This document shows, one piece after another, positions 1 to 8,091 of a DNA stretch of 24,503 nt. A model generated the notes under the pieces. That model made no database searches, had not been told where the DNA came from, and worked only from the letters and a program-made list of their open reading frames with translations. Origin of the DNA: a virus. Each line of letters starts with the position of its first letter. Within the stretch, counting starts at the first letter, position 1. The position numbers and the translations under genes were made by a program. The stretch is from the IMG/VR virus record IMGVR_UViG_3300032893_000268, positions 1 through 24,503 of that record. One strand, given 5' to 3'.

Positions 1-271
1 TGTCTAGATTGAACGCTGAGAGATCAACTCCGGTGATGCCTAACACCCCGCGCAGTAGCAGATGCGCCTGGTAGTGGCTCTGCATGATCGAGTTGCGCGC
101 TGAGCCAGCGGTCAGAAGCTGCAGAAAATCGAAATTGGGCAGCACAATAGCCGGGCTCGCAGTCGAGAGCACCTGCACGAACTGCAGATGCTCTCGATGA
201 TGTCCGACATCATACGCGCCGTATCCCGGCATGTCCTTGAACGCGACGTCATCGGGCGCAAACTGCGGCAT
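1..271 (-). CDS. Phage structural-module protein, 3' part cut by window edge
   Basis: Only the first 90 codons are in the window; the gene runs off the left end, so neither length nor C-terminus is known. It starts at ATG 271, two bases after the stop of the 720-aa virion protein upstream, so it is translated in the same leftward structural operon. The visible N-terminus (MPQFAPDDVAFKDMPGYG...) has no signal peptide and no membrane segment; it is a soluble protein with an alternating aromatic and hydrophobic pattern. I do not recognise the family. Position after an adaptor and a hub-like protein would fit another head-completion or tail protein, but that is inference from gene order only. Confidence 0.75.
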   Translation of the reverse strand, partial: MPQFAPDDVAFKDMPGYGAYDVGHHREHLQFVQVLSTASPAIVLPNFDFLQLLTAGSARNSIMQSHYQAHLLLRGVLGITGVDLSAFNLD

Positions 272-273
272 GG

Positions 274-2436
274 CTACTTCGCAAACGGTCGGGAGATTTC
301 CTGATATTCGAGCGAGCAATTGACCATCGTGAACCCGGCAAGCGTTCCGGTGATGGTGATGCCGAGATATTCGCCCGATCCATCGGCGCTGAAGCCGGCG
401 AACTGGAAGCCGCTCACGAGCGTAGGCGTGTAGCTCACCGAGCCGTTGTCGGTGTCCGCCGTCAATGTGATGCTGCCGCCTCCCGATGGTCCAGTTGCCG
501 AGAAGCCGGCGTGCGTGATCTTCTTGCGCTGGACATCGTTGCCGTGATGGGTGAGCGCGGTCTGCAGCTTGAAGGAAACCGCGCCGGTGACACTGCTGCA
601 GATTTGCGTGATGTCCTGTCCCGAGCTGGTGTAAGTCTGCGTCTTTCCGCTAGCCAATGTCGAGGCCGTTGCAATGCTCACGATGGAATTCCCTTGGCTG
701 ACGATGAACCATTTTTTTCCGGTGAACACCAGAAGGATAGACCGCGTGCTCGACAGCGGGTCCTTGTAGCGGACCAGGAACGCGATGTGGTGGATACCGT
801 TGATATCGATGATCGCGGCCTGCGGCTCCTGCGTGAAGTCGATCAGCGGGAAGATGCCGTCGAGATCGTCGCTGATCTTCTGCACGCTGGAGCCCAGAAT
901 CGCGTAGATGCCGTTCGGATTCATGAACATGAAGACGCGGTTGAACGATCCGCAGGACAGCGGATAGATCGAGCCCTGATCCGATGAGAGCGTCAGGATG
1001 CTAAACAGCGTGGCGCTACCGGACACCGAGATGTTGCCTATCTGCTTGATCGATTGATCACCGACGATGAACAGATAGTTGTTGTAGTTTCGTAGCACGG
1101 TGATGGCGTGCGTGAGATCGGTGTCACCGATCGTGAGGGCGCCGGCCGCATTGCCGGCCGAGAAATCGTCGAAGCCTCCCGTTCCGGTCCATTGCAACAG
1201 GCGGTTGCCGCCGAGCCATACCCGCCCCTGAAAGACCGCCAGCGTGGTTCCCGCGGTGGCAAATGGCCAGACATGCGCGTCCGCCGTAGCTCCTGATCCG
1301 CCCCCGCCCGAAAATCCGACTGTCAGGGAATCGCTCGCGAGATATCCAGCACCGGGGCTAGTCAAAGTGAGGCCGGTGACGCTGGAACCGCCGATGACGG
1401 CCGCTGCGGTCGCGCGCACGCCGCCGCCTGTCGCGATGGAGACTGACGGCGCCGACGTATAGCCGCTCCCGCCATTCGTGACGGTTATCGACGTCACACC
1501 GCCATTTCCGATCGTGCAGGTGGCGGTCGCAGGAGTGACAGTCGCAGATGCGGTCACGTTGATCACCACCGTAGGTGGGGACGTGTACCCGCTGCCCAGC
1601 CCTTGGATCGGCAGGTTGTTGACGCCCCACTGATTGGTGCCTTGCGAATAAAAAACGATCGATGCCGCGGCGCCGCTCCCGCCTCCACCAACGAATGATA
1701 CCGTGCCGGTCGGAGATCCAAGGTTGAAATATTCGCCGTTGTTGGTGACGGTGAGAGATGTCAACCCGCGCTGGTCAATGGTCGTGGAGGCGGCAGCGCC
1801 CGTGCCGCCGCCGCCGGAAAAAGTCACGGCGGGCGGCGATCCATATTGCGTGCCCCCGTTGATGATGTTGACTGCAATGACCTGCGGCGTTCCGATCGTC
1901 GCGGTCGCGGTCGCCCCGGTGCCTGATCCTCCGGTGATTGAGACGGTTGGCGCCGAAGTGTAATTGGACCCGCCGTCCGTGATCGATAGCACGGGGGACA
2001 CACCGCCCTGTTGCACGAAAACTGTGCCGTTCCACGAGGCATAGCCCGAGGTCAGATCGTTGATCAGCAGGTATTGCGATTCCCAGACCGTCATGTCCGG
2101 ATTAGCAAACGTGCCGGGCGGGGCAAAGCGGGTCGAGACTGCCGTCGCAATGTTCGTAGCCCATCCTGATCCGACCGATGTGAACGAGATGATGTAATCG
2201 GTGATGCCGATGTTGGCGTAGAATTGCGAGACGATGGTCTCGGCGATGTTCGTAAGCGCGGTGCCCGGACCCGGCACCGTCACCAGATTGTTCGGCGCGA
2301 TCGGCTGCAGATTTTCAAGCCATGCGACTTCCTTTTCCGAGAGCGTCTGGCGCGCGCTCTGGGTGTTCATCTTCTCGAAGTGCTCGAAGACGATATACTT
2401 GAAGTCTTTGCGCTGGGTTGATCCGGGCGGCGCCAT
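274..2436 (-). CDS. Repeat-rich virion protein, possible tail hub / DNA-stabilisation type (720 aa)
   Basis: Residues about 1-140 form an alpha/beta N-terminal part. Residues about 145-395 hold five or six copies of a 45-50 residue beta-rich unit with the signature GxGY(T)SxPxVxIxGGGGxGAxAxA. Residues about 395-600 read like propeller blades (LAVFQGRVWLGG, YNNYLFIVGD, FMFMNPNGIYAI), and about 600-720 form a beta-rich C-terminal domain. Blade-like repeats after an adaptor gene recall podovirus packaged-DNA stabilisation or hub proteins such as P22 gp10, but this is analogy, not a proven match. The start ATG has a GAGGTG Shine-Dalgarno five to six bases upstream and lies four bases after the adaptor gene's stop. 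The same Gly-rich unit appears in two other proteins of this operon. Confidence 0.85.
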   Translation of the reverse strand: MAPPGSTQRKDFKYIVFEHFEKMNTQSARQTLSEKEVAWLENLQPIAPNNLVTVPGPGTALTNIAETIVSQFYANIGITDYIISFTSVGSGWATNIATAVSTRFAPPGTFANPDMTVWESQYLLINDLTSGYASWNGTVFVQQGGVSPVLSITDGGSNYTSAPTVSITGGSGTGATATATIGTPQVIAVNIINGGTQYGSPPAVTFSGGGGTGAAASTTIDQRGLTSLTVTNNGEYFNLGSPTGTVSFVGGGGSGAAASIVFYSQGTNQWGVNNLPIQGLGSGYTSPPTVVINVTASATVTPATATCTIGNGGVTSITVTNGGSGYTSAPSVSIATGGGVRATAAAVIGGSSVTGLTLTSPGAGYLASDSLTVGFSGGGGSGATADAHVWPFATAGTTLAVFQGRVWLGGNRLLQWTGTGGFDDFSAGNAAGALTIGDTDLTHAITVLRNYNNYLFIVGDQSIKQIGNISVSGSATLFSILTLSSDQGSIYPLSCGSFNRVFMFMNPNGIYAILGSSVQKISDDLDGIFPLIDFTQEPQAAIIDINGIHHIAFLVRYKDPLSSTRSILLVFTGKKWFIVSQGNSIVSIATASTLASGKTQTYTSSGQDITQICSSVTGAVSFKLQTALTHHGNDVQRKKITHAGFSATGPSGGGSITLTADTDNGSVSYTPTLVSGFQFAGFSADGSGEYLGITITGTLAGFTMVNCSLEYQEISRPFAK

Positions 2437-2439
2437 GGA

Positions 2440-3387
2440 TCACCTCGAAACGCGGCGCTGATATGTGCGATGATATGGGTTGGGAATGCGCGTCCCGCCG
2501 GCGCCGATGATGATCTTGGGCACCCGCGCGCTGTACAGCTTGAAGTAATGATCGGCCTGGTCGAAGTTCTGCAGCTTGTTCAGGCAGAGCATCGCCGCAT
2601 AGTACTGCACGGCATCATTCCACGGCGGCAGCACGTCGTTGTCGGCGTCGCTCGTATTGACCAGCGGCTGCGGCAGCGCCAGAACATCCCACTCGCTCAC
2701 ATAGGGTTGGTCCGGCGGCGGCTGGATCAGCACGATCCCGGACTGCTCGTGAATGGTCCAGATCAGGCCGCGCTGATTGAACGTCAGCAGCGAGCGCATA
2801 TAGGCCTGAAACAGCGTGAAGCCCCGGAACCTCAGCATGTAGCGCTGGTTGCCCCAGATGTAGGAGATCGATATCACGTTGAAGACGTTATTGAAGGCGA
2901 CCGCCGTTGCCGTGGCTCCCGAGCCGCCACCGGTGTCCGCAATCGTCACGGTCGGCAGCGTGCCCGGCGTGTAGCCCTGCCCCCACGCGGTCATGTTGAT
3001 GCCGGTGATGACGCCTGCCGTGATGACGGGGACGCCGGTGGCGCGCACGCTGCCCCCGGGGCCCGCGGCAAACGTCACGGTGGTGGCCGAGGTGTAGTTT
3101 GCGCCGCCCGCGGTGACGTTGGCGCCGACGATCTGCGAGTTGAGACCGTTCGGGCCCTGCAGGGGATAGGCCTCGACGTTCGTGATGACCGAGACCGGGC
3201 TGTAGAGCGAGGATGCCGGCGCGTTGTTCGGCGGGGCGATGTAGAGCTTGCGCACACAGTGGAAGTCGAGCGCCACCGCGTTGCGCGCGTTGTTGATGGC
3301 GTTCGTCAACTCTGCCTGGGTGAAGTCAGCGTTCGTCTGGTCGTGGACCAGAAACTGCACCTGCGTGGTGTAATCGGATAGCAGCAT
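2440..3387 (-). CDS. Head-tail adaptor-like protein with Gly-rich beta insert (315 aa)
   Basis: The N-terminus (MLLSDYTTQVQFLVHDQ, then a helix LTNAINNARNAVALDF) has the style of SU10-type/gp4-like phage adaptors, small helical proteins that bind beneath the portal and connect it to the tail. Residues about 85-175 are an inserted beta-rich segment with GGANYTSATTVTF and GQGYTPGTLPTVTI motifs, the same unit as in the 720-aa and 396-aa proteins. The C-terminal half (MLRFRGFTLFQAYMRSLLTF, then helices with LCLNKLQNFDQADHYFKLY) returns to the adaptor pattern. Thus a beta domain seems to be inserted into an adaptor core. An AAGGA Shine-Dalgarno lies just before ATG 3387. It is in the leftward structural operon between a 143-aa protein and the hub-like protein. 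The adaptor role is inferred from sequence style and position. Confidence 0.85.
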   Translation of the reverse strand: MLLSDYTTQVQFLVHDQTNADFTQAELTNAINNARNAVALDFHCVRKLYIAPPNNAPASSLYSPVSVITNVEAYPLQGPNGLNSQIVGANVTAGGANYTSATTVTFAAGPGGSVRATGVPVITAGVITGINMTAWGQGYTPGTLPTVTIADTGGGSGATATAVAFNNVFNVISISYIWGNQRYMLRFRGFTLFQAYMRSLLTFNQRGLIWTIHEQSGIVLIQPPPDQPYVSEWDVLALPQPLVNTSDADNDVLPPWNDAVQYYAAMLCLNKLQNFDQADHYFKLYSARVPKIIIGAGGTRIPNPYHRTYQRRVSR

Positions 3388-3393
3388 CCATCC

Positions 3394-3825
3394 TTACGCC
3401 TCGCGTCGGCGCCGTTGCGGCAGCGCGGGGAGATCGTCGTCCGGCAGGTTCTTTGGCAGCGGATCGGCCGGAATGGGCGATTCGAGGTCTGGCTTCTCCT
3501 CGACCATCTTGTATACGACCGGCTTGATCTCGAGCTTTGCGAACAGCGCCTCGGCGACTGTCTTGCCGGCCTCGGCCTCGCTCGGCTTCAGGTGCGCCGG
3601 CGTGTTCCAGCCCTGCCGGCGGCACACATGGCGGAACATCGCAGCGGCATCTGTGACATCGCCGAAGAAGTGCGCCGCCATGGCCAGGTCGAAATTGTCG
3701 GACTTGCCGGGCATGACCTTGACCGGCACGCCGTCGTGCATGTCGGTGAAAGGCACGTCGAGATGATTGGTAAGCCGCACGTAGTGCAGGCGAACATTGG
3801 GCTCGGTGATGTCGCGCTGTTCCAT
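3394..3825 (-). CDS. Uncharacterised structural-operon protein (143 aa)
   Basis: The protein begins MEQRDITEPNVRLHYVRLTN and includes a middle segment FFGDVTDAAAMFRHVCRRQGW and an acidic/proline-rich end followed by RRRR. A longer reading from 3936 is open, but its extra 37 residues are Arg/Ser-rich and shadow the upstream gene; ATG 3825 has AGGAAG six bases upstream and sits one base after the preceding stop, so I chose it. No signal peptide or membrane segment. I do not recognise a family. The tight spacing to the adaptor gene suggests a head-completion or accessory role. Confidence 0.8.
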   Translation of the reverse strand: MEQRDITEPNVRLHYVRLTNHLDVPFTDMHDGVPVKVMPGKSDNFDLAMAAHFFGDVTDAAAMFRHVCRRQGWNTPAHLKPSEAEAGKTVAEALFAKLEIKPVVYKMVEEKPDLESPIPADPLPKNLPDDDLPALPQRRRREA

Positions 3826-3826
3826 T

Positions 3827-4033
3827 TCACTTCCTGAATCTGTCCGGCATGCGGATGCGGCCGAGCCGGCCACCCTGTTGGCTGGGGACCGCCTTGTCGT
3901 TGCAGTGAACCATCGGCCGCGGCATGTCGGCGCCAATCTTCTGATTGAGGCCGGTGCGTGCGATATCGGGATTGAGGCGCTGGCTCATCGAGCCGCCGTA
4001 AACCCGCTCGTTGACGTCGTAGCGGTAGCCCAT
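3827..4033 (-). CDS. Small phage protein, unknown (68 aa)
   Basis: Basic, polar 68-residue protein beginning MGYRYDVNERVYGGS, rich in Asn, Arg and Gly with no hydrophobic core segment, signal peptide or cysteine pair. It starts one base after the stop of the 111-aa gene and ends one base before the start of the 143-aa gene, so it is firmly inside the operon. Length and composition fit small linker or minor head proteins, but no family is recognised. Confidence 0.75.
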   Translation of the reverse strand: MGYRYDVNERVYGGSMSQRLNPDIARTGLNQKIGADMPRPMVHCNDKAVPSQQGGRLGRIRMPDRFRK

Positions 4034-4034
4034 G

Positions 4035-4370
4035 TCAGGACTCCAGAATGGTCAGATTGCCGCCGGCCGCCGACGCGATGCCGTTCCATGCCGTGGTGCA
4101 CTGGAGCGAATCGAGGATGAAAAGATCACCGGGCTGCATGGTGATGGAGCCGGCGCCGTTGATGACGGCTTGGCCGACGGTCGCGCCCACATACGCGCCC
4201 TGCGTGAGCGCGATATTGGCGGTTGCCGGGATGATGGCGATGGCCGCCGTGGTTGACACGTTGCGGAATACCAGCGCAGTCCGCGAGGGATTGGCTGGCA
4301 AGACGAGGCCTGAGGTGAGCCCGACCGGCGTGCCCCATGCGACGGGAAGTGTTGCTCCGTTGGTTGCCAT
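4035..4370 (-). CDS. Small beta-rich virion protein (111 aa)
   Basis: The sequence is Ala/Thr/Gly-rich with alternating hydrophobics (ALVFRNVSTTAAIAIIP, INGAGSITMQPGDLFILDS), typical of a beta-sandwich; the last part resembles a small phage domain in which a GxxxLxPG-type turn precedes a strand. No charged N-terminus or membrane helix. It is next to another beta-rich protein of similar size (105 aa), and the pair probably serve as head decoration or fibre-base components. That role is inferred from composition and location only. Confidence 0.8.
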   Translation of the reverse strand: MATNGATLPVAWGTPVGLTSGLVLPANPSRTALVFRNVSTTAAIAIIPATANIALTQGAYVGATVGQAVINGAGSITMQPGDLFILDSLQCTTAWNGIASAAGGNLTILES

Positions 4371-4379
4371 CGTGGTTTC

Positions 4380-4697
4380 CTATGCTGCCGCGACCCATGC
4401 GGACACAGTGGGGGAGGTGCCGCCGGCCAGCGCGGTGAGGTTGGCCCGCAGGCCCAGCGCAGGGCCGAACCCATTCGATGCGCCGACCCCGACGAACGGT
4501 GAGTTGACTTGTGCGGCGGGACCAGAGACCCAGTCGGTACCGTTGATCGTGAACTCGATTGCAACTGTTGCTGTTGCCGGCGATCCCGTCGTGGTGATCT
4601 GCACGCCGAGAAACGCCTTGGGAACATCGAACATGATGGCCGTCCCCGGACCTGTCGAGGTTACGGCGTTGAGAGATTGTCCGGAGAGGGCCATCAT
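4380..4697 (-). CDS. Small beta-rich virion protein (105 aa)
   Basis: Beta-rich protein with the run FDVPKAFLGVQITTTGSPATATVAIEF-type pattern and a conserved-looking NGTDWVS turn, a motif style common in phage structural proteins that compare observed and Gaussian-like repeated strands. Two adjacent Met codons open the gene (4697 and 4694). AGGTGA lies about four bases from the first and seven from the second, so the second Met is at least as likely a start. It follows the 224-aa protein by nine bases. Confidence 0.8.
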   Translation of the reverse strand: MMALSGQSLNAVTSTGPGTAIMFDVPKAFLGVQITTTGSPATATVAIEFTINGTDWVSGPAAQVNSPFVGVGASNGFGPALGLRANLTALAGGTSPTVSAWVAAA

Positions 4698-4706
4698 ATC
4701 ACCTCG

Positions 4707-5381
4707 TTACAGCGGGGTTTCTTCCCAGTGGAAGCTGCAGTTCCACGTGCCGGCATCCGCGATGGACTGAGCCCACGCGAACAGCGTGCCCGGCGGGATG
4801 ATGATCGATCCGTCGAAATACTCGCTCACACCGATCGCCGTCTGCTGGGTCGTGATGGCGCCAGTCGATGCAGAAACGCCGCACGGAATGAACAGCGTAG
4901 ATGCCGAGGTCAGCGTCGCGGCGGAGCCGACCAGAGCCACCGAGTTGCCCTGACCAGCAACAAGCTGCGAGAAGTTCGCCGGGCCGCGGGTGGCCGTGAC
5001 CTGCGTGAAAGCCGAGATCGGAGCGGCGGTCCCGAGTGCGCTGCCGACGCCGGTCTGAACCACAAATCCGAGGGCGGCCATCGCGGCACCAACGGTAACC
5101 GTGGTCGCCACCGCGCGGATCAGAACGAGGTTCTTGCCGGAACCGGCGGGGTTCCACAGCGCGTGCCCCGTGTACGACGTGGCGCTGTAGACCGACAGCG
5201 TGACACCGGCAACGGCCGTCGCCGAGTAGTAGACGTTGCCGCGATAATTCTGGGTGTAGTACTTGCCGTGCAGCTCGCTGGCGAGCAACTCGCCCTGCTT
5301 GCCCTGCAGAGCAGGAAGGTTCGAACCATCGCCGGCCGAAGTCGTGGAAGGCGCGCTAACGCCACCATAGATAATAGGCAT
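4707..5381 (-). CDS. Structural protein, possible head decoration/fibre (224 aa)
   Basis: Soluble Ala/Thr/Ser/Gly-rich protein. The N-terminus MPIIYGGVSAPSTTSAGDGS is followed by LASELHGKYYTQNYRGNVYY and a long beta-rich region ending SIIIPPGTLFAWAQSIADAG and a Trp-containing strand. The final PPGT-x-F-x-W-x-Q pattern suits a capsid-surface beta-sandwich. No transmembrane segment or catalytic motif. Composition and position three genes downstream of the major capsid protein support a virion component; exact role unknown. Confidence 0.82.
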   Translation of the reverse strand: MPIIYGGVSAPSTTSAGDGSNLPALQGKQGELLASELHGKYYTQNYRGNVYYSATAVAGVTLSVYSATSYTGHALWNPAGSGKNLVLIRAVATTVTVGAAMAALGFVVQTGVGSALGTAAPISAFTQVTATRGPANFSQLVAGQGNSVALVGSAATLTSASTLFIPCGVSASTGAITTQQTAIGVSEYFDGSIIIPPGTLFAWAQSIADAGTWNCSFHWEETPL

Positions 5382-5420
5382 AGTTCTCTCTCCGTGTTAC
5401 CCGCCGAGACGCGCGGGCGG

Positions 5421-5606
5421 TTAGTTGCCGGGGACCACCGGCGGGACGAATCCAAGCTCGAAGGCTTGGTCGTTGCGAAGGACGCGAAGCTCGTCCTGCG
5501 ACTGCGCGGCCATTTCGCGCTGAAGCAGGTTCGAGATCACGCGAAGCTCGACCACGTCGAGGCTGGCGCTGGAGGCAATGCCGCTGCCAAGGACGTACTG
5601 GGTCAT
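5421..5606 (-). CDS. Small helical phage protein (61 aa)
   Basis: A 61-residue protein starting MTQYVLGSGIASSASLDVVE, followed by an amphipathic helix (LRVISNLLQREMAAQSQDEL). Its ATG overlaps the TGA of the 90-aa gene (ATGA), indicating coupled translation. Length and helicity fit a minor head or connector protein. No recognised family. Confidence 0.75.
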   Translation of the reverse strand: MTQYVLGSGIASSASLDVVELRVISNLLQREMAAQSQDELRVLRNDQAFELGFVPPVVPGN

Positions 5607-5875
5607 TTCTCGGTCTCCGTTTCTTCCGGATCAGCGGCTGGGACATCCTCGACCACCGCGACGATCTCGCCGATCTCGGCCGTTCCCTCAGCGGGACCAG
5701 AGCCCGGGGGCTCCACGGGCGCGGCAACCGGCGCCGGAGCGTCGGCGGCCTTCAGCGCGTCATAGGCGGCGATGAACGCGTGCGCCTGAAGTTCCGGGCC
5801 ATGAAGCCCGCTCATCGAGGCGTTCTCGGTCGCCGAGATGATCGCCGCGAGGACTGCCTGATATCGATCAGCCAT
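5603..5875 (-). CDS. Acidic Ala/Pro-rich phage protein (90 aa)
   Basis: The first 45 residues form a helical domain (MADRYQAVLAAIISATENAS...AHAFIAAYDALKAAD), then a Pro/Ala linker, then a very acidic tail (EIGEIVAVVEDVP...EETETEK). The frame stays open far upstream, but that part is an Arg-rich shadow of the 396-aa gene; ATG 5875 overlaps that gene's stop (TAATG) and gives a sensible protein. The acidic tail suggests binding to a basic partner or assembly factor; this is inference. Confidence 0.75.
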   Translation of the reverse strand: MADRYQAVLAAIISATENASMSGLHGPELQAHAFIAAYDALKAADAPAPVAAPVEPPGSGPAEGTAEIGEIVAVVEDVPAADPEETETEK

Positions 5876-7065
5876 TACTGGACCCTCGGTTGCAGGAGCG
5901 AAGTGTCGTTGACGCCGCCGACCACGGCGGTGCCCGTCGCCTGAGTTGCTGCGATCGCGGACGTATTGAGCACCGCGATCACGGGCACCTTCTGCAGGCC
6001 GAAGCCGGGGTCTTCGACGACGAACGAGGCGACAGCGCCGCCGGTCACCGTGGTGACGCCGGTCGCGTTGCGGGGCAGATAGATGTTGTTGCTGCTGGCG
6101 ATCGAGACCAGCCCTATCGAGCTGTGCCAGTTCGGTGGATTGCCGGCGCCATAGCCGGAGCCGCCGGAGCCCAGCGTCACCGACGTCATCGAGAACGACA
6201 TGATCGGCGTGGCGGTAGCGCCGACGAGGTTGCCGCCCGAGATGGTGACGCTCGGAATCGTCGTGCCGGTGTAGGTGGCGCCCGGCGTCAGGCTGACGAT
6301 GCCGGTCAGCGTGCCGGAGCCGGTCAGCGGCTGCGACGTCAGCTGCGCGCCGGTCGGTCCGATGTTCTGGTTGCCGGGAACGGCGTTGCCGGGCCACACG
6401 AGGCCGGGCGGGGGGATCGCGCCCGCGGCTACACCGCCGGACGGGCCGCCTGCGTAGAGGCCGACCTGCGGCATGATCCAGAAGTTCGGCGAAGCCGTGT
6501 AACCCGCGCCGACATTGACCATGGTGATAGCCGAGATGCCGCCGGTCGAGTTGATGCTGGCGATCGCGGTCGCCTGCACGCCACCGGGCGGGGGCGGGTC
6601 GATCACGATATTCGGCGGAACCAGGAAGCCGGAGCCGGCCTGCGTGATGGTGGGCGCCTGCACGGAGCCGCCGACAACGGGATAGGCAGTCGCGGTCTGG
6701 TTGGCCTGACCCGACCCGGGCGCGCCGACCACGACCGACACGCCGGTTGCGACCGAACCGATGCCGTTGGTGCCGCCGGTGCCGGCCGCGGTGATGTTGT
6801 AGCCGATCACGATGCCGGAGCAGTTCAGCAGCCGGTAATTGTAGCCATCGGTCGAGATGTACTGACCCTGCACGGCCGGCTGCTGCACGCTGCGCCAAAT
6901 CTGGTTGATCGGGTCGTACCACTGCAGGATCGTGGTGTTACCGGTGGTGACCAGCCACTCGCCGGGCGGGGGATAGAACACGCCGCCGGACGAAAGCGTG
7001 ATGACACCGCCGCCCTCGGCGACCTGCGCGATGGGGAATGGAAATGCGCCGCCAATACGAGACAT
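5875..7065 (-). CDS. Gly-rich beta-repeat virion protein (396 aa)
   Basis: N-terminal segment with PPPGEWLVTTGNTTILQWYDP, then several copies of the beta unit GSGF..PPxIVI, GAGYTASPNFWI, GATYTGTTIPSVTISGG and GSGGSGYGAGNPP, related to those of the 720-aa and 315-aa proteins. The end carries FVVEDPGFGLQKVPVIAVL. No membrane segment. It follows the major capsid gene by nine bases, a common place for capsid decoration or fibre proteins. The repeats probably form a fibrous or propeller-like surface; that is inferred from composition. Confidence 0.85.
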   Translation of the reverse strand: MSRIGGAFPFPIAQVAEGGGVITLSSGGVFYPPPGEWLVTTGNTTILQWYDPINQIWRSVQQPAVQGQYISTDGYNYRLLNCSGIVIGYNITAAGTGGTNGIGSVATGVSVVVGAPGSGQANQTATAYPVVGGSVQAPTITQAGSGFLVPPNIVIDPPPPGGVQATAIASINSTGGISAITMVNVGAGYTASPNFWIMPQVGLYAGGPSGGVAAGAIPPPGLVWPGNAVPGNQNIGPTGAQLTSQPLTGSGTLTGIVSLTPGATYTGTTIPSVTISGGNLVGATATPIMSFSMTSVTLGSGGSGYGAGNPPNWHSSIGLVSIASSNNIYLPRNATGVTTVTGGAVASFVVEDPGFGLQKVPVIAVLNTSAIAATQATGTAVVGGVNDTSLLQPRVQ

Positions 7066-7074
7066 TGGGTGCCC

Positions 7075-8085
7075 TCAGATGTTCAGGAACGCCAGCCCGT
7101 CGAACTTGCCGTGCGCCTTGCACTTCACGTCGACGAGCTCGAGCAGGCTCAGAATCGCGCCGATGTAGCCGAGTTGGTTGTTCGGCAAGGTCGACTCGAA
7201 CCCGGTGAATGAGAATGCGGCCCGTTCATGCAGGAACAGGCTCAGATAGTTGGTGTTGATGAGGTACAGCGTGCCCTCGGGGCAGTACGGATCGGCGTAG
7301 AAGGGGACGCCAGCGACGTCCAGTGCCCGGAACAGCGCCTCGGCCTTCTTGTCGGCACCGAAGGCGTTGCCGGGAGTGATGTTGTAGCGCTCCTGGCTGG
7401 TGAAATCCTGCGCCAGCAGGGTCCATGTGCCGAAACCCATGATGCCGATGGTCGGCATCTCGCCGGTCGTCTTGGAAACCTGGCTGATGAACTGCAGCAT
7501 CAGGTTGCGGGTCGGCGTGACGTTGCCGGCGCCGTGGACGTAGACCGACTTCCAGAACGGGTTGGCGGTGCGCGACACGCCGCCGTAGGACACCGAGAAG
7601 GTACCGTCATCGATCGCGGCCGGCAGGCCGATCAGCTGCTGCTGGTTGGAGACGTTGTTGAACAGCGAAGTGGCGAAGGTGTCGATCGTGACGTTCGTGG
7701 AGTCGTTCATGCGCGCTTCGATCAGCGGCACGACCGAATAATCCAGCTGGACCAGGCCTTCCATGCCGAGGAAGGGAATGGTCGACACGAAAGCCTTGAG
7801 GTTGAACTCGGCGTTCTGGATGCCGGGCTGCACGCCGGGCTGCTGGAACGAGCCGGAATAGTCGACCCACTGCCCCGATACCATCGGTGCGCCCTGTAGC
7901 GGGGCCGTGATCGGGGAAAGACCGCCGGTTGCGACCTGCGCCGAGGAGAGCAGCGCGGCCATCAACGGCGCCGATTTCCAGAGCTGCACGTACACCCGCG
8001 GCATGAACGCGCGGCGGACGACGCTGGAAAGCTCCGATGCGATGGCGCCGCTGCTCGGGACGATGCCTGTGCCGAATTGGGGCAT
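7075..8085 (-). CDS. Major capsid protein (336 aa)
   Basis: The protein builds the icosahedral head shell. Its length (336 aa) and pattern fit an HK97-fold capsid protein: a helical N-arm (SGAIASELSSVVRRAF), a substrate-like loop region WVDYSGSFQQPGVQPG, a long spine-helix region, a P-domain segment with MPTIGIMGFGTWTLLAQDF, and near the C-terminus VPFYADPYCPEGTLYLINTN, a wording typical of capsid A-domains (location of the subunit, then DPYCP, then Y-x-I-N). It follows the scaffold-like gene by six bases and has an AAGGT Shine-Dalgarno about ten bases before ATG. I am confident of the capsid role, less so of the exact family. Confidence 0.9.
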   Translation of the reverse strand: MPQFGTGIVPSSGAIASELSSVVRRAFMPRVYVQLWKSAPLMAALLSSAQVATGGLSPITAPLQGAPMVSGQWVDYSGSFQQPGVQPGIQNAEFNLKAFVSTIPFLGMEGLVQLDYSVVPLIEARMNDSTNVTIDTFATSLFNNVSNQQQLIGLPAAIDDGTFSVSYGGVSRTANPFWKSVYVHGAGNVTPTRNLMLQFISQVSKTTGEMPTIGIMGFGTWTLLAQDFTSQERYNITPGNAFGADKKAEALFRALDVAGVPFYADPYCPEGTLYLINTNYLSLFLHERAAFSFTGFESTLPNNQLGYIGAILSLLELVDVKCKAHGKFDGLAFLNI

Positions 8086-8091
8086 GATGTC

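Noticed and set aside
4509-7212. Two plus-strand frames of more than 400 codons in the capsid operon
   Set aside because: Arg/Gly/Asp-rich shadows of minus-strand genes that have coupled starts and recognisable patterns.
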